Assembly (NCBI GenBank): GCA_023437885.1 | Contig: JAEZFH010000478.1 | Coordinates: 1-10,587, forward strand | Length of the DNA: 10,587 nucleotides | Reading direction: 5' to 3' | From: Bacillota bacterium | GTDB taxonomy: Bacteria; Bacillota; Clostridia; Lachnospirales; Lachnospiraceae | Shown: positions 6,057 through 10,587 of the stretch, piece after piece | Position numbering within the stretch: position 1 is the stretch's first letter | How the letters are laid out: each line of letters begins with the position of its first letter | Translations under genes and position numbers: made by a program | The notes under the pieces: generated by a model | What the model saw: the letters and a program-made list of their open reading frames with translations, nothing else | Databases searched by the model: none | Told to the model about the DNA's origin: nothing

Positions 6057-6087
6057 GGAAAAAGAGGACAGTCATAGGCTCTTTTCC
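6057..6087. other. Imperfect hairpin in the divergent intergenic region
   Basis: GGAAAAAGAG (6057-6066) can pair with CTCTTTTCC (6079-6087) with one bulged A and a 12-nt loop. It lies between the divergent 5969 and 6163 starts, so there is no upstream gene for it to terminate. It may sit in the leader of one of the two transcripts. No convincing promoter could be placed in 5970-6162. Confidence 0.35.
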
Positions 6088-6162
6088 TTAAGACAAGAAT
6101 AACAACCCCCCTAATCGCATATGATATGCTAAAGGGTATCCTATTAAAGGGGGGGCTGTTGC

Positions 6163-6843
6163 ATGGAGGGATATCGGGTCATAGTAAGAGAAAAGACCTT
6201 ACAGCAGGACATGTATTACAAAAATACAAATATCATGCGGTATACAATCAAGTATCCCAAATTTATCTCAGATACATATCAGACGATGGTTGCAAAGCTA
6301 AATTCATTATACAGAACAAAGGCTGTAATGTATGAACGATCCAATGTTATGAATTTATATCAGATGGCAATGGTGGAATATGAATACTCTGTAGCCAATA
6401 ACTATCCGATCCGGCAATTTGAGGCATATGTCGACTTTGTGGTTACCTATAACCAGAACTGTGTTATCAGTCTCTACTTTGACCAGTATGAGTATGCGGG
6501 AGGGGCACATGGACTTACCGTGAGGCATTCCGATACCTGGAACTTGCCAAAAAGCAAGCGGATGGAGATGAGCGATTTCTTTCCCCACCGGAATAATTAC
6601 CGTGAGTTTGTAATACAAAGTATTATTAAGCAGATTGAGGATGAGATCGCAGGAGGGAATAATACTTATTTTGATGATTATGAGAAGCTGGTGAAGGAGA
6701 ACTTCAGGGCTAATAATTTCTATCTTACCAGGGAAGGACTGACAGTATATTTTCAACAATATGATATTGCCCCGTATTCCTCCGGACTTCCAACCTTTGT
6801 CATTCCCTACGGACCGGGCGGAGCTGCCATGCCAAAATGCTAG
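6163..6843 (+). CDS. DUF4163/DUF3298 domain protein without membrane anchor
   Basis: The 226-residue product shows the two-part fold found in the extracellular domain of the anti-sigma factor RsiV and related proteins. A DUF4163-like N-terminal part (about 25-110) ends in QYEYAGGAHGLTVRHSDTWN, the most conserved stretch of the family. A DUF3298-like part follows (about 130-218), with a helical section FVIQSIIKQIEDEI and the C-terminal EGLTVYFQQYDIAPYSSG...FVIPY. Unlike RsiV it has neither a signal peptide nor a transmembrane helix, and no sigma factor gene lies next to it, so an anti-sigma role is not supported. The ATG at 6163 follows a G-rich ribosome site (AAAGGGGGGG, 6146-6155) by 7 nt. 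A strong bidirectional terminator follows. The ligand is unknown. Confidence 0.82.
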   Translation: MEGYRVIVREKTLQQDMYYKNTNIMRYTIKYPKFISDTYQTMVAKLNSLYRTKAVMYERSNVMNLYQMAMVEYEYSVANNYPIRQFEAYVDFVVTYNQNCVISLYFDQYEYAGGAHGLTVRHSDTWNLPKSKRMEMSDFFPHRNNYREFVIQSIIKQIEDEIAGGNNTYFDDYEKLVKENFRANNFYLTREGLTVYFQQYDIAPYSSGLPTFVIPYGPGGAAMPKC

Positions 6844-6852
6844 AACCAATTA

Positions 6853-6912
6853 AAAAGAAGAACTATGGATTTACCTGGCAGCTGAGCCAGGATAGCGAAT
6901 AGTTCTTCTTTT
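6853..6912. terminator. Bidirectional terminator between DUF3298 gene and trkH
   Basis: AAAAGAAGAACTAT (6853-6866) pairs perfectly over 14 bp with ATAGTTCTTCTTTT (6899-6912). A second perfect 6-bp stem, CCTGGC/GCCAGG (6874-6879, 6886-6891), sits at the tip. The A-rich left arm supplies the T-tract for the minus-strand trk transcript and the T-rich right arm serves the plus-strand gene. Confidence 0.9.
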
Positions 6913-6949
6913 ATTATGCCAGCTATGAAGCGTGTTCGTAACAGCTGAA

Positions 6950-8383
6950 TTATATTTTCCAATTCCTTGGATTAAAGAGCAACAGCATCGGGAAAATCTC
7001 AAGCCGTCCGGACAACATATCAAAAATCATAACCAGCTTGGATAAGTAGGAAAAGCCGCCGAAATTACCGACAGGACCGACCTCCTCAAGCCCGGGGCCG
7101 ACATTGTTGAGTGTTGCCGCCACAGCAGTAAAGCTGGTGGTAAAATCAAAATTGTCCAAGCCGACAATCAGTACGGAGACAGCAAAAATCAGGATGTAGG
7201 ATATGAAGAATACATTAATCGATCGCAGGGTTTCATGCTCGAGGGCTTTGCCGTCAAACTTAATTATCTTAATACTTCGTTTATGAACCAGGAAGGACAT
7301 TTCCTTGCGGATGGTTTTAAACAGGATAACAATCCTTGATACCTTCATACCACCTCCTGTACTGCTGGCGCAGGCACCGATAAACATCAGCCATACGAGA
7401 ATGGTTTTGGAAAAGGTAGGCCATTGGTTGAAATCGACGGTAGCGTATCCGGTTGTGGTTATAATGGAGGACACCTGGAAGGCGGCATGATGAATTGAGG
7501 GGAAGAAGTTTTCAACCCCTCCCAAATTGAAGGCAATTAAAACAATCGCGCCCAATACGATCAATGCATAGGCACGCAGTTCTTCACTTTTCACGGCAGC
7601 CTTAAACTTCTTAAGCAGGATCAGATAATAAACGTTAAAGTTGACTCCAAACAAAAACATAAAAATAGTAATTACATTCTGCTGGTACGGTGTATAATCC
7701 GCACAGCTGGAGTTCTTTATTGCAAAGCCGCCGGTGCCTGCCGAGCCGAAGGTGATGGTCAGGGCATCAAACAGCGGCATACGGCCCAGAAGCAGCAATA
7801 CCACCTGAATCACAGTCATTACAAAATAGATCAGGTAGAGCAGGGAAGCAGTGTACCTCATTCGAGGTGCGAATTTCTCTACGGACGGCCCCGGGCTTTC
7901 CGCACGCATGATATGTATGGTCTCGCCCCCCGACATGGGCAAAATAGCAAGGATAAAGACCAGAATTCCCATGCCCCCGATCCAATGGGTGAAGCTTCGC
8001 CAGAATAGCATACAGTAGGATAATGCCTCCACATCACTCAGTATGCTTGAGCCGGTGGTGGTAAGGCCGGAAATCACTTCAAACAATGCATCAATGTAGC
8101 TGGGAATTTCCCCGCTGATATAAAATGGCATGGCACCCATAATACTCAGGACGATCCAACCCAGTGCCACACTGATAAAGCCTTCCTTTGCAAAAAATAC
8201 ATGGCTTTTGGGCTTGCGTATAATCAAGGGGAGACCGATGATCAAACAGGGGATCATGGTGGCCAGAAAAGCAAAGCCGCTTTCCTCCTGATATACCAGA
8301 GAGACAATATACGGCAGCACCATGAGGGCGGCTTCCAGAGTAAGAATCCAGCCGATAACATGTAATATGATTGATTTATTCAC
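6950..8383 (-). CDS. trkH: TrkH potassium uptake channel subunit
   Basis: TrkH is the pore-forming membrane subunit of the Trk/Ktr potassium uptake system. This 477-residue protein has the family's length and its four pore-loop repeats, each with the filter glycine: GLTTTGSSI (106-114), TFGSAGTGGF (211-220), IITTTGYATV (308-317) and LNNVGPGLEE (425-434). The THWIGGMGILVFILAILPM helix (132-150) and the C-terminal MLSGRLEIFPMLLLF (456-470) are further hallmarks. Multiple hydrophobic helices span the whole sequence, as expected of an inner membrane channel. The start is GTG at 8383, with AGGAGG overlapping the trkA stop (TAGGAGG) 5 nt upstream, so translation is coupled to trkA. The protein should assemble as a dimer on a TrkA ring that gates it in response to nucleotides. 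No anomaly was seen. Confidence 0.95.
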   Translation of the reverse strand: MNKSIILHVIGWILTLEAALMVLPYIVSLVYQEESGFAFLATMIPCLIIGLPLIIRKPKSHVFFAKEGFISVALGWIVLSIMGAMPFYISGEIPSYIDALFEVISGLTTTGSSILSDVEALSYCMLFWRSFTHWIGGMGILVFILAILPMSGGETIHIMRAESPGPSVEKFAPRMRYTASLLYLIYFVMTVIQVVLLLLGRMPLFDALTITFGSAGTGGFAIKNSSCADYTPYQQNVITIFMFLFGVNFNVYYLILLKKFKAAVKSEELRAYALIVLGAIVLIAFNLGGVENFFPSIHHAAFQVSSIITTTGYATVDFNQWPTFSKTILVWLMFIGACASSTGGGMKVSRIVILFKTIRKEMSFLVHKRSIKIIKFDGKALEHETLRSINVFFISYILIFAVSVLIVGLDNFDFTTSFTAVAATLNNVGPGLEEVGPVGNFGGFSYLSKLVMIFDMLSGRLEIFPMLLLFNPRNWKI

Positions 8384-8392
8384 AGCGGCCTC

Positions 8393-9748
8393 CTATTCGA
8401 AAATCTCGCTCAGGTCATCCAAAGCAAATGAGGTGGTTACTATGATTACGGTATCTCCTAATTGAATTGTATCCTGGCCATTGGGTATGATGATTTTACC
8501 CTTGCGGTTAATGCAGCCGACAAGCGTGTTATCCCTTGTTTTCAGCTGTGCCAGTGGAAGTCCGATATAAGAAGCATTGTTCTTAACACGGAATTCCATG
8601 GCCTCAACCTTGTTGCCCACCAGCTTATAGAGGGTTTCCACATTGCTGCCCAGGGAGTTTTGCTTTGCACGGACATACTGGATGATGCGGTCAGCGGTTA
8701 TTAGCTTTGGGTTTAGAACCACTCCAAGATTCATCTCTTGGATAATATCATCAAAGGTAAGCCGTGTGATTTTTGTAAATACCTTCCCTTTGCATCTTTT
8801 CTGTGCATAGAGGGACAGGAGGATGTTCTCCTCGTCCAGATTCGTTAAGGAGGCAAAAGCATCCGTCGTATCAAGGCCCTCCTCGACTAAGACATTATGG
8901 TCGGAGCCGTTTGCCTGAATGATCAGGCTGTCAGGCAGCTGGGCGCTGAGTTCTTCGCAGCGCTCACGGTTTTGCTCAAGGATTTTGACTTTGACATCGG
9001 TTCCTTCAAAGCGCTTGCCGATATAGCTGGCGATCATACCACCGCCTACAATCATAATATCCTTGATATGGGACGGAGGGAGACCGATTTTGTAAAAGAA
9101 TTCGGAAGCATTCTTTTGCAGTGCGATAACAGAAATCTTATCCAGGGATTGGAGTACAAAATCCCCGGAAGGAATATAGACCTCCTCTCCCCGTTCCACC
9201 GCACATACCAGAACCTTACAGTGTGTCTTTGCAGATATATTATGTATTTGCATATGATTTAAAATGGAATTTTCGGGAATCTGGCATTTTAACAATTCAA
9301 CCTTTCCCTTTGCAAAGGTTTCTATTTTGATCGCTGAGGGCAGACGGATTAAGCGGGACAATTCCATCGCAGATTCCAGCTCAGGATTAATGGTCATGGA
9401 AATTCCAAGCTCTTCCTTGATAAAATCGATCTCCTCATTATACTGAGGGTTGCGGATGCGTGCGATGGTATGGCACTTGCTGGCTTTTTTCGCGATCAGG
9501 CAGCAAAGCATGTTTAATTCGTCTGAACTTGTTACGGAAATCAGAATATCGGTTTCTTCAATACCGGCTTCTAATAGTACGTGATAGCTGGCACCGTTGC
9601 CGACGATTCCCATCACATCGAGAGTGTCAATAACCTTATGGATTGCGGCTGATTTGTTATCAATGACAATAATGTCATGTCCCTCACGATCAAGCTGTTC
9701 TGCCAGGGCAGTTCCTACCTTGCCGCAGCCTATAATAATAATTTTCAT
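8393..9748 (-). CDS. trkA: TrkA potassium uptake regulatory subunit
   Basis: TrkA is the cytosolic NAD(H)/ATP-binding ring protein that gates TrkH. The 451 residues form two RCK halves. The first Rossmann motif is IIGCGKVGTALAEQL (5-19), with the acidic strand end IIVIDN and the conserved NGASYHVLLEAGIEETDILI. The second starts at IMIVGGGMIASYIGKRF, with NGSDHNVLVEEGLDTTDAFASL. Each half ends in a TrkA_C domain; the last includes IIIPNGQDTIQLGDTVIIVT. An upstream ATG at 9772 would place the ribosome site AAAGGAG inside the gene, so the family-typical start MKIIIIGCGKVG at 9748 is preferred, although the gap to the site is long (13 nt). The gene lies 9 bases before trkH in one operon, downstream of an extended -10 promoter. 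Confidence 0.95.
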   Translation of the reverse strand: MKIIIIGCGKVGTALAEQLDREGHDIIVIDNKSAAIHKVIDTLDVMGIVGNGASYHVLLEAGIEETDILISVTSSDELNMLCCLIAKKASKCHTIARIRNPQYNEEIDFIKEELGISMTINPELESAMELSRLIRLPSAIKIETFAKGKVELLKCQIPENSILNHMQIHNISAKTHCKVLVCAVERGEEVYIPSGDFVLQSLDKISVIALQKNASEFFYKIGLPPSHIKDIMIVGGGMIASYIGKRFEGTDVKVKILEQNRERCEELSAQLPDSLIIQANGSDHNVLVEEGLDTTDAFASLTNLDEENILLSLYAQKRCKGKVFTKITRLTFDDIIQEMNLGVVLNPKLITADRIIQYVRAKQNSLGSNVETLYKLVGNKVEAMEFRVKNNASYIGLPLAQLKTRDNTLVGCINRKGKIIIPNGQDTIQLGDTVIIVTTSFALDDLSEIFE

Positions 9749-9846
9749 GGTGCTTATAATACTCCTTTGCATTATATGATGGCATGTATGCAGGCGAATG
9801 GATAACGCCCGCGGTCAGAAGAAAAAGAGCAGATTCTGATAACTAC

Positions 9847-9855
9847 ATTATAGCA
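9847..9855 (-). promoter_or_regulatory. Extended -10 promoter of the trkA-trkH operon
   Basis: On the minus strand the bases read TGCTATAAT: a perfect TATAAT with the TGn extension. The -35 region is weak, which is common for extended -10 promoters. The leader to the trkA ATG would be about 92 bases; I see no known riboswitch in it. Confidence 0.65.
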
Positions 9856-9893
9856 TAGAATTTTTAAAATACTACCGGGTTCTTGTCCTATAA

Positions 9894-9943
9894 AAAAACA
9901 ACACCCGCTGATCCGTCATTACGGAACGGCAGGTGTTGTTTTT
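9894..9943. terminator. Bidirectional terminator downstream of the 52-aa gene
   Basis: AAAAACAACACC (9894-9905) pairs perfectly over 12 bp with GGTGTTGTTTTT (9932-9943). A small inner stem TCCGT/ACGGA (9912-9916, 9921-9925) closes the tip. On the minus strand it ends in a long T run (opposite 9892-9898), directly after the Ser/Asn-rich gene and before the trkA promoter. Confidence 0.88.
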
Positions 9944-9951
9944 GGTCTTAT

Positions 9952-10110
9952 TTAGGCTCCTCCGGGACCACTGCGCGCCGGACGGTTATCCGGTTTGTTG
10001 GTATGGTTGTCCTTCATGGAGCTGCCGGACTGGCTGGAGCTGCTGGTTCTGTTCTTGCTGGAACTGCTGGTGCGGTCCTTGCCGGAATTAGAAGTGTTAT
10101 TATTGGCCAT
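9952..10110 (-). CDS. 52-aa Ser/Asn-rich small protein of unknown function
   Basis: A short gene starts at ATG 10110 with a good AAAGGAG site 6 nt upstream, ends in TAA at 9952-9954, and is followed at once by a strong terminator, so it is a complete transcription unit. The product begins MANNNTSNSGKDRTSSSSKN, continues with RTSSSSQSGSS (a near repeat of the preceding RTSSSSKN), and ends KPDNRPARSGPGGA. It is hydrophilic, strongly basic and Ser/Asn/Gly-rich, has no membrane segment and is probably disordered. I recognise no family. The ribosome site plus terminator argue that it is expressed. Its composition is reminiscent of small DNA- or spore-associated proteins, but nothing in the sequence proves that. 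The plus-strand reading frame over the same bases is a shadow. Confidence 0.7.
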   Translation of the reverse strand: MANNNTSNSGKDRTSSSSKNRTSSSSQSGSSMKDNHTNKPDNRPARSGPGGA

Positions 10111-10116
10111 AGCTGT

Positions 10117-10156
10117 CTCCTTTCTAAATTTTACCTATATTATTGCTTGAAAGGAG
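10117..10156 (-). promoter_or_regulatory. Leader hairpin able to mask the ribosome site of the 52-aa gene
   Basis: In the minus-strand transcript CUCCUUUC (opposite 10156-10149) is perfectly complementary over 8 bases to GAAAGGAG (opposite 10124-10117), which contains the Shine-Dalgarno sequence. The loop is 24 nt. The upstream arm, extended as CCUCCUUUC, matches the anti-SD tail of 16S rRNA. Such pairing would hide the ribosome site. Structure inferred by eye. Confidence 0.45.
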
Positions 10157-10159
10157 GAT

Positions 10160-10165
10160 ATTATA
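10160..10165 (-). promoter_or_regulatory. -10 box upstream of the 52-aa gene
   Basis: A perfect TATAAT lies on the minus strand about 50 bases before the ATG at 10110. No clear -35 is present. If used, transcription would begin at about 10153, within the anti-SD-like arm, so this transcript would keep only part of the masking hairpin. Confidence 0.4.
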
Positions 10166-10186
10166 CAGTTGTGATAAAATAATGTT

Positions 10187-10202
10187 CCGGACTGCAATCC
10201 GG
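10187..10202 (-). terminator. Weak terminator-like hairpin after the foldase gene
   Basis: CCGGA/TCCGG, a 5-bp stem with a 6-nt loop, begins 16 bases beyond the foldase stop on the minus strand and is followed by a T-rich stretch (AACATTATTTTAT). The stem is short, so some readthrough into the 52-aa gene is plausible. Confidence 0.4.
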
Positions 10203-10217
10203 TAAAATACCGTATAA

Positions 10218-10587
10218 CTATTTAGCCAAGGTAATGCTTCCCATAGTCAGGGATCTCAGTGCGGTCTGATTTACCTTATATTCATGCTTTTCAAGGATAC
10301 CCTGGTATACCTCGTTAAAGCCTTCGTTTTCAGCGGAGGTTATAGCATCCTTCACCGCTTTGTCATAGCTTACGGAGGAATTGTTGTTGATCATCCGTAC
10401 AATGTAGTATCCGCTGTCTGATTCGTATACCTCACTATTCGCACCGTTTTCCATCGCCATGATCCTTGCTTCTAATTCATCCTCAAAATCAGTATCCGAT
10501 TCGATAAAATTGCTTTTTTGATAGGAGACTGCTTTCTCTTCCTCAGGAAGCAGGGTGGACCAATCCTCGGCGGTCTTTGCCTTCTCA
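10218..10587 (-). CDS. Parvulin-type peptidyl-prolyl isomerase/foldase, C-terminal part (cut by window edge)
   Basis: The minus strand is open from the window edge down to TAG at 10218-10220, giving the last 122 residues. The stretch NGANSEVYESDSGYYIVRMI matches the end of the PpiC/parvulin domain, whose usual form is a GEVS-like turn followed by SxxGYHII. It is followed by a helical C-terminal arm (YDKAVKDAITSAENEGFNEVYQ and on), as in SurA/PrsA-like chaperones. These proteins help exported proteins fold and are normally lipoproteins or membrane-anchored; the N terminus that would show this lies outside the window. The final residues are TMGSITLAK. The upstream part of the fragment (DWSTLLPEEEKAVSYQKSNF) is not diagnostic. 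Whether it is PrsA or a SurA_N-type foldase cannot be settled from this piece. Confidence 0.8.
   Translation of the reverse strand, partial: EKAKTAEDWSTLLPEEEKAVSYQKSNFIESDTDFEDELEARIMAMENGANSEVYESDSGYYIVRMINNNSSVSYDKAVKDAITSAENEGFNEVYQGILEKHEYKVNQTALRSLTMGSITLAK

Noticed and set aside
9773..9778. TATAAT on the minus strand just before trkA
   Set aside because: It lies directly before the ribosome site, so a transcript from it would begin in or after the site; the extended -10 at 9847-9855 fits better.
9597..9779. 60-codon plus-strand frame over the trkA start
   Set aside because: Antisense shadow of trkA with no plausible ribosome site.
9883..10182. 99-codon plus-strand Gly/Ala-rich frame (GAAGLAGAAG...)
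   Set aside because: It is the antisense reading of the Ser-rich repeats in the 52-aa gene and runs through a terminator; the minus-strand gene has the ribosome site.

Overview
The window looks like chromosomal DNA of a low-to-moderate GC anaerobic Firmicute, most likely a member of the Lachnospiraceae or a related clostridium. The reasons are strong AGGAGG-type ribosome sites, occasional GTG/TTG starts, intrinsic terminators with clear T-tracts, the gene families present, and hairpin-forming intergenic repeats. This placement is an inference from style, not from a marker gene. No mobile element, CRISPR array, tRNA or rRNA was seen.

Layout from left to right. (1) 1-309, minus: the N-terminal half of an AraC-type regulator, cut by the window edge. 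(2) 310-819: a 510-base gap holding two and a third copies of an 85-bp repeat; each full copy carries a perfect 10-bp dyad running into a TATAAT box. (3) 820-3539, plus: a translationally coupled tldD-tldE pair encoding the two subunits of a metalloprotease, closed by a strong terminator at 3604-3643. (4) 3733-4701, minus: a double-domain GNAT acetyltransferase. It is divergent from (5) a small DHCW-type cupin at 5020-5370, plus, with an inverted repeat in the shared upstream region. (6) 5559-5969, minus: a small single-pass membrane protein with an Asn/Tyr-rich tail, convergent with the cupin across a shared bidirectional terminator. (7) 6163-6843, plus: a DUF4163/DUF3298 protein without a membrane anchor. 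(8) 6950-9748, minus: a trkA-trkH operon for regulated potassium uptake, with an extended -10 promoter. (9) 9952-10110, minus: a 52-residue Ser/Asn-rich protein whose ribosome site can pair with an anti-Shine-Dalgarno-like stretch in its leader. (10) 10218-10587, minus: the C-terminal part of a parvulin-type foldase, cut by the window edge.

Functionally the window is a set of short independent transcription units, not one large system. The two clear complexes are TldD/TldE (cytosolic peptide cleavage) and TrkA/TrkH (potassium uptake gated by nucleotide binding). I do not see a convincing new multi-gene system. The less ordinary signals are the repeat cluster with built-in promoter-like elements before tldD, the possible SD-sequestering leaders, and the low-complexity small proteins.
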